NCBI RefSeq assembly: GCF_000600335.2
Contig: NZ_KK088587.1
Coordinates: 1-32,243, forward strand
Source: Rubellimicrobium mesophilum DSM 19309
Lineage (GTDB): Bacteria; Pseudomonadota; Alphaproteobacteria; Rhodobacterales; Rhodobacteraceae
Direction of reading: 5' to 3'
Length of the DNA stretch: 32,243 nt
Under the pieces are notes generated by a model. That model was not told the origin of the DNA, ran no database searches, and saw only the letters and a program-made list of their open reading frames with translations. Position numbers and translations under genes: made by a program. Below are positions 26,572 to 32,243 of the stretch, piece after piece; the stretch's first letter is position 1; every line of letters begins with the position of its first letter.

Positions 26572-27165
26572 GTGGGAGCTGTCGTGAGCCGATCCGTTGC
26601 CGTGTTGCTGATCCTGTCCTTCGCCGCCGCCGTGGCGCTGGCCTATCCCGGCCCGCCGGTCCTTCGGTTCCTGGGCTGGGGCCTCGGGCTGGTCGCCGCC
26701 GCCGTCGGCTCGGGGCTGGCGGGCCGCCTGATCGGGCGCGGGCTGCGACGGCTGTTCGGGCGGCGCAGGCCGGTCATCGTCGTCGATGGCTCGAACGTCA
26801 TGCACTGGCAGGACGACGTGCCCACGCTCGGGGCGGTCGAGATGGTGCTGGCCGAGCTGTCCGCGCGGGGCTTCGCGCCCCATGTCTTCTTCGACGCCAA
26901 CGTGGGCTACAAGCTGGTCGGGCGGCACGTGGAGGCCGCCGACCTCGCGCGGGCGCTCGCGCTGCCGCGCTCCCGGATCTTCGTGGCCCCGAGCCGCACG
27001 CCGGCCGACCCGCTGCTCATCGCCCATGCCCTCAGGATCCAGGCCCGGATCGTGAGCAACGACCGCTTCCGGGACTGGCGGGAGGACTTCCCGGCCCTCG
27101 GCGACAAGGGGGTCCTGGTGCCGGGGCGGCTTCAGGCCGGTCGGGTCGAGCTGCGGATGGAGTGA
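26572..27165 (+). CDS. Membrane-anchored NYN/PIN-like (Zc3h12a-type) nuclease
   Basis: The 197-aa protein has two N-terminal membrane helices (about residues 5-25 and 31-52), a basic stop-transfer stretch (RRLFGRRR), and a C-terminal domain of the NYN/PIN superfamily, closest in look to Zc3h12a-like RNases. Acidic residues that would bind metal are D72 (VVDGSNVMHW), D108 (FFDANVGYK), D146 (PADPLLIAHA) and D164 (SNDRFRDW). The domain would face the cytoplasm. The start is a GTG at 26572 or at 26584. It is divergent from soeA with a 142-base gap and meets ackA tail-to-tail. RNA cleavage is inferred from the fold; no antitoxin-like partner is adjacent. Confidence 0.78.
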   Translation: MGAVVSRSVAVLLILSFAAAVALAYPGPPVLRFLGWGLGLVAAAVGSGLAGRLIGRGLRRLFGRRRPVIVVDGSNVMHWQDDVPTLGAVEMVLAELSARGFAPHVFFDANVGYKLVGRHVEAADLARALALPRSRIFVAPSRTPADPLLIAHALRIQARIVSNDRFRDWREDFPALGDKGVLVPGRLQAGRVELRME

Positions 27166-27172
27166 GGCAGCC

Positions 27173-28231
27173 TCAGGCGTCGCCGAGGAGCGCGAGGGCA
27201 TCCTGCGCGATGCGGCGCTCCTCCTGCGCCGGGACGACGTGGACCGGGACGCGGCCGGCCCAGGCGAGGCCCTCCGCGATGCGCTCGCGGACGGGGGTGG
27301 CGTGCTCGCCGATGCCGCCGGTGAAGGCGAGGGCGTCGAGGCCGCCCATCGCGGCGATGGCGGAGCCCGCCTGCCGAATCGCCCAGTAGCAGAACATCTC
27401 GACGGCGAAGCGGGCGTCCTCGTCGGTGCGGGACAGGATCGTGGCCATGTCGGAGGTGCCGGAGAGGGCCTTGAGGCCGCTCTCGCGGTTCAGGATGTCG
27501 GCGGCGTGGTCGAGGCCGGCGGCACGGGCGATGTCGAGGACGGCCATGCCGTCGATGCTCCCCGTCCGGGTGCCCATCACGAGGCCCTCGAGGGGGGAGT
27601 AGCCCATGGAGGTGGCGACGGACCGGCCGTCGAGGATGGCGCAGAGCGAGGCGCCGTTGCCGAGGTGGAGGGCGAGGAGGCGCCTCGGGAGGGGGTCGAG
27701 GTGCTCCACGAGGGCGGAGTAGCTGATGCCGTGGAAGCCGTAGCGGCGGAGGCCTGCGTCGCGGAAGGCCTTGGGCAGCGCGTAGGTGGTGGCGACGGGC
27801 GGGTTCGTCGCGTGGAAGGCGGTATCGAAGCTCGCGAACTGCGGCAGGTCGGGGACGAGGCGCTGGAGCGCCCGGATGCCGGCGAGGTTGCCGGGGTTGT
27901 GGAGGGGGGCGAGGGGGACGCAAGCCTCGATGGCGGCGACGGCGGTGGCATCGAGGCGGCAGGGAGCGGTGAGCGTGGCGCCGCCGTGGACGACGCGGTG
28001 GGCGGCGGCGCGCAGGCTCTCGGGCGGGTGGTCCTCGGCGCGCAGCGCCGCGAGGAGGAGGGAGAGGGCGGCGTCATGGTCGGCGGCGCGGACGGGCTGA
28101 CGGAAGCTGCCGAGGGTGAGTTCGCCAGTGGCGCCGATCTCGGTGACCGCGCCCTTGGCGAGTTCCTTCAGGTGCTCGTCGAAGAGGGCAACCTTGACGG
28201 ACGACGATCCGGCGTTGACGACGAGGATCAC
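27173..28231 (-). CDS. ackA: Acetate kinase
   Basis: AckA interconverts acetyl phosphate plus ADP with acetate plus ATP. The 352-aa protein is shorter than the usual 400 but keeps the key motifs: VVNAGSSSVK at the N-terminus, AHRVVHGG with the substrate Arg, RYGFHGISY with the catalytic His, GTRTGSIDG, and FTGGIGEHATPVRERI near the end. The shortening is spread through surface regions and is typical of some alphaproteobacterial AckA. The start is a GTG at 28231 that overlaps the pta stop (GTGA). Beside xsc and pta it can yield ATP from sulfoacetaldehyde cleavage. Confidence 0.92.
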   Translation of the reverse strand: MILVVNAGSSSVKVALFDEHLKELAKGAVTEIGATGELTLGSFRQPVRAADHDAALSLLLAALRAEDHPPESLRAAAHRVVHGGATLTAPCRLDATAVAAIEACVPLAPLHNPGNLAGIRALQRLVPDLPQFASFDTAFHATNPPVATTYALPKAFRDAGLRRYGFHGISYSALVEHLDPLPRRLLALHLGNGASLCAILDGRSVATSMGYSPLEGLVMGTRTGSIDGMAVLDIARAAGLDHAADILNRESGLKALSGTSDMATILSRTDEDARFAVEMFCYWAIRQAGSAIAAMGGLDALAFTGGIGEHATPVRERIAEGLAWAGRVPVHVVPAQEERRIAQDALALLGDA

Positions 28232-29196
28232 GCGGCGGCCCGCCGGCGGTCGCGCGCCTCGGCGGCGAGGATGGCGCCCAGGGCGGCGGAGGCGATGCGG
28301 TCGGGCGCACCCTGGCCGCGCGAGGTGAGGAGGATCGGGACCCTGGCGCCCATGACCACGCCCGCCGCGCAGCAGCCCATCCCGAGCGACATGAGCTTGA
28401 AGAGCGCGTTGCCGGCGTTCAGCTCTGGTACGAGGATGATGTCCACGCGGCCGGCGACCTGGCTCTCGACGCCCTTCACGGAGGCGGAGGCGCGGGAGAG
28501 CATGAGGTCGAGCGCGAGCGGCCCCTCGACCACCGCCTGCCGGAGGGCGCCCTTGGCCCAGGCGGCAATGGCGGCGGCCTCGCCCGAGCAGGGGATCGTG
28601 GGGGTCACGTCCTCGGAGGGAGCGAGGATGCCGGCGTAGGGGCGCGCGACGCCCACGAGATCGGCGAGGTGGACGGCATGGGAGAGGCAGGCCTGCCGGG
28701 TGGCGAGGTCGGGCGCGACGTTCAGCGCGGCGTCCGTGAGGAACAGCGGCCGGTCGGAGCCGGGCGCGGTGATGTGGAAGACGTGGCCGCAGATCGTGCC
28801 CTTGTCCCGGAGCCCGCAGGCCGAGGGCAGCAGGCCCTTGAGGAAGGTCGAGGTGTGGATCTGCCCCTTCATGATGGCGTCGGCCTCGCCCGCCACGGCG
28901 AGCTCGGCGGCCTTGGGGGCGGCGCTCTCGCCGGGCGCGGGGACGAGGCGGAAGGGGCGGATGTCCCAGCCGATCGCGTCCGCCGCGTGGTGGATCTTGA
29001 TGGGGTCGCCGAGCAGGATGGGCTCGGCGAGGCCTTCCTCGCAGGCCTCGCGCAGGCCCTGAAGCGGGGTGGGGGCGCCGGCGTTGACGAGGGCCACGCG
29101 CGGGACGCCGCAGCCGCGCGCCTGGGCCAGGAGCGTTTCGGGCGCGTGGGGGGGCGTGCGGGACAGGAAGGGGTGGTCGTCGGCGAGGGGGGACAT
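28228..29196 (-). CDS. pta: Phosphate acetyltransferase
   Basis: Pta interconverts acetyl phosphate and acetyl-CoA. The 322-aa protein is the short form with only the phosphotransacetylase/butyryltransferase domain. Family signs are GEADAIMKGQIHTSTFLKGLL, HVFHITAPGSDRPLFLTDAALN, ILVPELNAGNALFKLM and ARVPILLTSRGQGAPDR. The ATG at 29196 starts the conserved part, and the longer upstream frame is a shadow. Its role follows from position: xsc makes acetyl phosphate two genes upstream, and ackA follows with a 4-base overlap. Acetyl phosphate can thus enter the TCA cycle as acetyl-CoA. Confidence 0.9.
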   Translation of the reverse strand: MSPLADDHPFLSRTPPHAPETLLAQARGCGVPRVALVNAGAPTPLQGLREACEEGLAEPILLGDPIKIHHAADAIGWDIRPFRLVPAPGESAAPKAAELAVAGEADAIMKGQIHTSTFLKGLLPSACGLRDKGTICGHVFHITAPGSDRPLFLTDAALNVAPDLATRQACLSHAVHLADLVGVARPYAGILAPSEDVTPTIPCSGEAAAIAAWAKGALRQAVVEGPLALDLMLSRASASVKGVESQVAGRVDIILVPELNAGNALFKLMSLGMGCCAAGVVMGARVPILLTSRGQGAPDRIASAALGAILAAEARDRRRAAA

Positions 29197-29219
29197 GGGG
29201 GCTCCGGGTCGGGACCAAG

Positions 29220-29960
29220 CTAGAGCGCGGCGCGCAGGAGGCCAAGGAGGGCGAGGGCCATGAGCGTCCAGATGGCGAAGCGGCGGAACTCCTCGGGCGG
29301 GGCCTTCAGGAAGTGACGGGAGCCGAGGTGGAGACCCGCGAGCATCACCGGGAGGCCGAGCGCCGCGAGGGCGAGGGAGTGGCGGGAGACGAGGCCGCCC
29401 GCGCCCAGCACCGCCAGCGTGTAGAGGTCGAGCACCGCGAAGTAGGCGACGAGCGTGGCGCGGAAGGTCGCGGGCGGGATGGGCTGGGCGGCGAAGAAGG
29501 CGGCGACGGGGAGGCCGCCCACCGCCGCGCCGTTTGCGAGGCCGGAGACCACGCCCAGCACTCCGTTCGCCGCGCCCCCCGCCGGCCGGGCGAGGCGCCA
29601 GCCCCGCAGGAGGACGAGGCACATCGCGAGGACGTAGAGGGCGACGACGATGCGGGCGGTGTCCTCGCCCATCTCGGCGACGGCCCGGACGCCCAGGGGG
29701 ACACCGATGAGGCAGCCGCCGAAGAGGAAGGCCACGCGGCGCCAGTCGATGGCGCCCCGGATCGTGACCCATTGCGGCGCGGTCAGGGCGATGTCGCAGA
29801 GGATCACCGAGGGCACCAGCGCCACCGGCGGCGTCACCAGCGACGCCCCCGCGATCAGCAGCGCCGCGAAGCCGAAGCCCGAGTAGCCGCGCACGAAGCT
29901 TGCTCCGAGCGCCACCACCGCGAGCCAGCCCCAGGCGAGGGGGCCGAGGTCGAGCGGCAC
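29220..29960 (-). CDS. TauE/SafE-family membrane transporter
   Basis: The 246-aa protein has about seven or eight membrane helices and the TauE/SafE pattern: GASFVRGYSGFGFAALLIAGASL near the N-terminus and a second related GVVSGLANGAAVGGLPVAAFF in the second half. These transporters move sulfite, sulfoacetate or other small anions; export of sulfite released by Xsc is the natural proposal here. The start is GTG at 29960, one base after the xsc stop, and pta begins 24 bases past its stop, so it sits within one operon. The transported ion and the direction cannot be read from the sequence. Confidence 0.85.
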   Translation of the reverse strand: MPLDLGPLAWGWLAVVALGASFVRGYSGFGFAALLIAGASLVTPPVALVPSVILCDIALTAPQWVTIRGAIDWRRVAFLFGGCLIGVPLGVRAVAEMGEDTARIVVALYVLAMCLVLLRGWRLARPAGGAANGVLGVVSGLANGAAVGGLPVAAFFAAQPIPPATFRATLVAYFAVLDLYTLAVLGAGGLVSRHSLALAALGLPVMLAGLHLGSRHFLKAPPEEFRRFAIWTLMALALLGLLRAAL

Positions 29961-29961
29961 C

Positions 29962-31722
29962 CTACGCGTCGGCCATGTCGGCTGCGTCGATGCCGCCGAC
30001 GCGGACGGGCTTCTTCATGGCGTCGCGGCGGAAGGGCTCGCCCAGCTCCTGGTTGATGAGGGCCTCGATGAGGGTGGTCCTGCCGTGCTCCATCTGGTCG
30101 CGGATCGCGGTGCGGAGAGCCTCGGTCAGGTCCTCCATGGTGCGGGCCTGGACGCCCTGGAGGCCGCAGGCCTGCGCGATGCCGGCGTAACTCACGCGGT
30201 CCGACAGCTCGGTGCCGACGAAGTTGTCGTCGTACCAGAGCGTCGAGTTCCGCTTCTCGGCGCCCCACTGGTAGTTGCGGAAGACGACCATGGTGATGGC
30301 GGGCCATTCGGGGCGGCCGATGGCGGTGAGCTCGTTCACCGCGATGCCGAATGCGCCGTCGCCCGCGAAGCCGACCACGGGGACGGACGGTTGTCCGATC
30401 TTGGCGCCCACGATGGCGGGGAGGCCATAGCCGCAGGGCCCGAAGAGGCCGGGGGCGAGATATTTGCGCCCCTCCTCGAACGACGGATAGGCGTTGCCGA
30501 TGGCGCAGTTGTTGCCGATGTCGGAGGAGATGATCGCCTCGCGCGGGAGCGCGGCCTGGATCGCGCGCCAAGCCATGCGGGGGCTCATCCAGTCGGGCTT
30601 GGCGGCGCGGGCGCGGGCGTTCCAGGTGGTGCCGGGGTCGTCGTCCTCGTGGTCCATCGAGGCGAGCTGCTGGGCCCAGGCGCTCTTGGCCTGCGCGATG
30701 CGGCCCAGGCGGTCGCGGTCGGGCTCTCGCTCGGGGAGGCGTTGGAGCAGGCCCTCGGCCACCAGCCCGGCGTCGCCGACGATGCCGACGCTGACCTGCT
30801 TGGTGAGGCCGATGCGGGACGGGTTCATGTCGACTTGGATGATGGCCGCGTCCTTCGGCCAGTAGTCGATGCCGTAGCCGGGCAGCGTCGAGAAGGGGTT
30901 GAGGCGTGTGCCCAGCGCGAGGACCACGTCGGCCTCGCGGATCAGCTCCATCGCCGCCTTGGAGCCGTTGTAGCCGAGCGGGCCCGCGAAGAGCGGGTGC
31001 GAGCCAGGGAAGGCGTCGTTGTGCTGGTAGCCGACGCAGACCGGCGCAGAAAGGCGTTCGGCGAGGCGGGCGGTGGCGGGGATGGCGCCCGCGAGGACCA
31101 CGCCCGCGCCGTTCAGGATCACGGGGCGCTTGGCGCTGGCGAGGAGCTTCGCCGCCTCGTCGAGGGCCTGGGCGCCGCCGGAGGGGCGCTCGAACTCGAG
31201 GATCAGGGGCAAGTCGATGTCCACCTCGCGGGTCCAGAAGTCGCGCGGGACGTTGATCTGGGCGGGGGCCGAGAGGCGATAGGCGTTCTGGATCACGCGG
31301 TTGAGGACCTCGGCCATGCGGGCGGGGTCGCGGACCTCCTCCTGGTAGGCGACCATGTCCTTGAAGAGCGCCATCTGCTCGACCTCCTGGAAGCCGCCCT
31401 GGCCGATGGTGCGGTTCGCGGCCTGCGGCGTCACCACGAGGAGCGGCGTGTGGTTCCAGTAGGCGGTCTTCACGGCGGTCACGAGGTTGGTGATGCCGGG
31501 GCCGTTCTGGGCGATCATCAGGCTCATCCGCCCGGTCGCGCGGGTGTAGCCGTCGGCCATCATCCCACCCGACCCCTCGTGCGCGCAGTCCCAGAAGCGG
31601 ATGCCGGCCTGCGGGAACAGGTCCGAGATCGGCATGAAGGCCGAGCCGATGATCCCGAAGGCGTCGCGGATGCCGTGGGCCTGGAGGGTTTTGACGAAGG
31701 CTTCTTCGGTGGTGAGGCGCAT
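29962..31722 (-). CDS. xsc: Sulfoacetaldehyde acetyltransferase
   Basis: Xsc uses thiamine diphosphate to split sulfoacetaldehyde, with phosphate, into sulfite and acetyl phosphate. The 586-aa protein starts MRLTTEEAFVKTLQAHGI and has the glutamate-containing N-terminal domain with GIIGSAFMPISDLFPQAGI, RFWDCAHEGSGGMMADGY and QNGPGITNLVTAVKTAYWN. These are Xsc-specific and separate it from acetolactate synthase. The ThDP motif is GDGAFGIAVNEL ... VFRNYQWG. The start at 31722 follows AAAGGA. It leads the operon xsc-tauE/safE-pta-ackA. A direct repeat at 31763-31780 lies in its leader or promoter. No taurine dehydrogenase or transaminase genes are in the window, so the sulfoacetaldehyde source is not shown. 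Confidence 0.96.
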   Translation of the reverse strand: MRLTTEEAFVKTLQAHGIRDAFGIIGSAFMPISDLFPQAGIRFWDCAHEGSGGMMADGYTRATGRMSLMIAQNGPGITNLVTAVKTAYWNHTPLLVVTPQAANRTIGQGGFQEVEQMALFKDMVAYQEEVRDPARMAEVLNRVIQNAYRLSAPAQINVPRDFWTREVDIDLPLILEFERPSGGAQALDEAAKLLASAKRPVILNGAGVVLAGAIPATARLAERLSAPVCVGYQHNDAFPGSHPLFAGPLGYNGSKAAMELIREADVVLALGTRLNPFSTLPGYGIDYWPKDAAIIQVDMNPSRIGLTKQVSVGIVGDAGLVAEGLLQRLPEREPDRDRLGRIAQAKSAWAQQLASMDHEDDDPGTTWNARARAAKPDWMSPRMAWRAIQAALPREAIISSDIGNNCAIGNAYPSFEEGRKYLAPGLFGPCGYGLPAIVGAKIGQPSVPVVGFAGDGAFGIAVNELTAIGRPEWPAITMVVFRNYQWGAEKRNSTLWYDDNFVGTELSDRVSYAGIAQACGLQGVQARTMEDLTEALRTAIRDQMEHGRTTLIEALINQELGEPFRRDAMKKPVRVGGIDAADMADA

Positions 31723-31762
31723 GAGGAGGTCCTTTGGGTCGTTGAGGCGACCGTGCCAGCGA

Positions 31763-31781
31763 TTCGTTAAGCGTTCGTTAC
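31763..31781. promoter_or_regulatory. TTCGTTA direct repeat / TTAA-N7-TTAC upstream of xsc
   Basis: TTCGTTA occurs at 31763-31769 and 31774-31780, exactly 11 bases apart, about one helical turn. The same bases give TTAA (31767-31770), seven bases, TTAC (31778-31781). The element lies 41-59 bases upstream of the xsc ATG. It is a candidate operator or CtrA-like site; the regulator is not known. Confidence 0.35.
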
Positions 31782-31787
31782 AGGATC

Positions 31788-31809
31788 GGGCGGTGGGTTG
31801 GGGAGGGGG
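31788..31809 (+). other. G-quadruplex-type tract upstream of xsc
   Basis: Four runs of three or more G with short loops (GGG, GGG, GGGG, GGGGG) lie on the plus strand between the xsc start and the unknown gene at 31999. An 11-base direct repeat GGTGGGTTGGG is at 31792-31802 and 31839-31849. A -10-like TATACT at 31833-31838 has no good -35 partner. Confidence 0.4.
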
Positions 31810-31998
31810 ACGCAACGGCCTTGGGTTGGGTGTATACTGGTGGGTTGGGCGTAGCGCAGGTTTGAGGCCGCCATGGTGGCGACTCGGGCCCTGATGGTGC
31901 GCCCAAGAACCAACGATACTTGCGCACTGAGGATGCTATTCCTAAGTAGGTGGCACCAGAGCTAAGCCAAATACAACGCCTAATCAGAAGGACTCGTC

Positions 31999-32169
31999 GT
32001 GGCTGACATAGTGAGTGTTCATAAAATTCTTCTTAATTTCGAGAAGCGCGCAGAGAACAAGCCGGAAGCCGTGATTGCTGAAACCTTCGTGGACTCTGCG
32101 CCATTGCTTGATATTTTGCAAGCGCCTGGCTCTGTTGAGCAATTCGGCGTAAGAGCGAGCTGCCCCTGA
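31999..32169 (+). CDS. Short lower-G+C gene, probably truncated at its 3' end
   Basis: A GTG at 31999 follows an excellent ribosome-binding site (AAGGA, 31988-31992, 6 bases away) and opens a 56-codon frame. The product has a helical N-terminal half (KILLNFEKRAENKPEAV) and then ETFVDSAPLLDILQAPGSV followed by EQFGVRASCP and a stop. G+C is clearly lower than the surroundings (22 of 60 in the line at 31981). The segment resembles what precedes a Walker A loop in some P-loop ATPases, where FGxRGxGKT would be expected after this point, so the gene may be cut just before its P-loop. That resemblance is from memory and weak. A possible promoter is TTGCGC-N17-TAAGTA (31920-31948). Confidence 0.45.
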   Translation: MADIVSVHKILLNFEKRAENKPEAVIAETFVDSAPLLDILQAPGSVEQFGVRASCP

Positions 32170-32243
32170 CCCCCGTCGGCTTTATGCAACGCGCTTGGTC
32201 TGCGGGGGTGCCGAGGGCGGTGAAGCGGTTGAACGACGCGAGT
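32170..32243. other. Right edge, possible mobile-element end
   Basis: Composition jumps back to G+C-rich immediately after the short gene. A frame opening at about 32184 (MQRAWSAGVPRAVKRLND) is too short to judge. The sudden end of the upstream gene suggests an insertion boundary near 32155-32170, but no terminal inverted repeat pair or target duplication can be checked because the other end is outside the window. Confidence 0.25.

Noticed and set aside
29962..31722. Acetolactate synthase instead of Xsc
   Set aside because: The N-terminal segment (GIIGSAFMPISDLFP, FWDCAHEGSGGMMADGY) and the pta/ackA/tauE context are those of sulfoacetaldehyde acetyltransferase.
1..32243. CRISPR arrays, rRNA or tRNA genes
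   Set aside because: No regularly spaced repeats and no tRNA T-arm plus acceptor pattern were found on reading either strand; a tRNA scan was not possible here.

Overview
The window is very G+C-rich and densely packed. It almost certainly comes from a Rhodobacterales (roseobacter-like) alphaproteobacterium. That placement rests on gene content: a PuuD-type membrane urate hydroxylase, a PuuE-UraD fusion, Xsc beside a short AckA, a SoeABC-type molybdoenzyme, and many 4-base ATGA/GTGA gene overlaps. It is inference from families, not a database match. I saw no rRNA, tRNA, CRISPR array or complete mobile element.

Layout. (1) 275-1991: smpB (-) and a YcaQ/AlkX-family DNA glycosylase (+). (2) 1973-6806: a purine-catabolism island. 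puuD and uraH lie on the minus strand with a low-G+C unknown gene wedged between them. A puuE-uraD fusion, an (S)-ureidoglycine aminohydrolase and allA run the other way. Together they cover urate to glyoxylate plus urea except the allantoate step, which is not seen. (3) 6788-11091: map, a CinA/MoaB-like protein, an OmpA-like protein, a membrane diguanylate cyclase and a LysR regulator. (4) 11336-14680: ilvD, then a Tat-exported sulfite-oxidase-fold molybdoenzyme with a cytochrome b partner. (5) 14823-18049: an EVE-domain gene, then accD-folC-secreted unknown with 4-base overlaps. (6) 18050-18638: a 589-base gene-free stretch full of stem-loops, including a perfect 17-bp inverted repeat. (7) 18639-26429 (-): soeA-tfoX-soeB-soeC-zapE-gabT-DUF1697. 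(8) 26572-31722: a membrane-anchored NYN/PIN-like nuclease (+), then xsc-tauE/safE-pta-ackA (-). (9) The right edge holds a short lower-G+C gene that ends abruptly and may be cut by a mobile element.

How the genes fit together. Regions 7 and 8 read as one dissimilation module. Xsc splits sulfoacetaldehyde (from taurine and related sulfonates) into sulfite and acetyl phosphate. Pta and AckA take acetyl phosphate to acetyl-CoA or to acetate plus ATP. TauE/SafE may export an anion, and SoeABC can oxidise sulfite to sulfate on the cytoplasmic face. GabT would fit amine-nitrogen handling but has no direct proof here.

Sequence quality matters. Three otherwise intact conserved genes (puuE-uraD, zapE, soeA) carry four single-base indels, and all four lie in runs of 4-6 G/C. 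A fifth gene (EVE) has no in-frame stop. This looks like homopolymer miscalling rather than four independent gene deaths. The best candidates for something undescribed are the low-G+C 136-aa gene fitted between uraH and puuD, the structured element at 18475-18585 with a look-alike upstream of xsc, and the truncated gene at the right edge.
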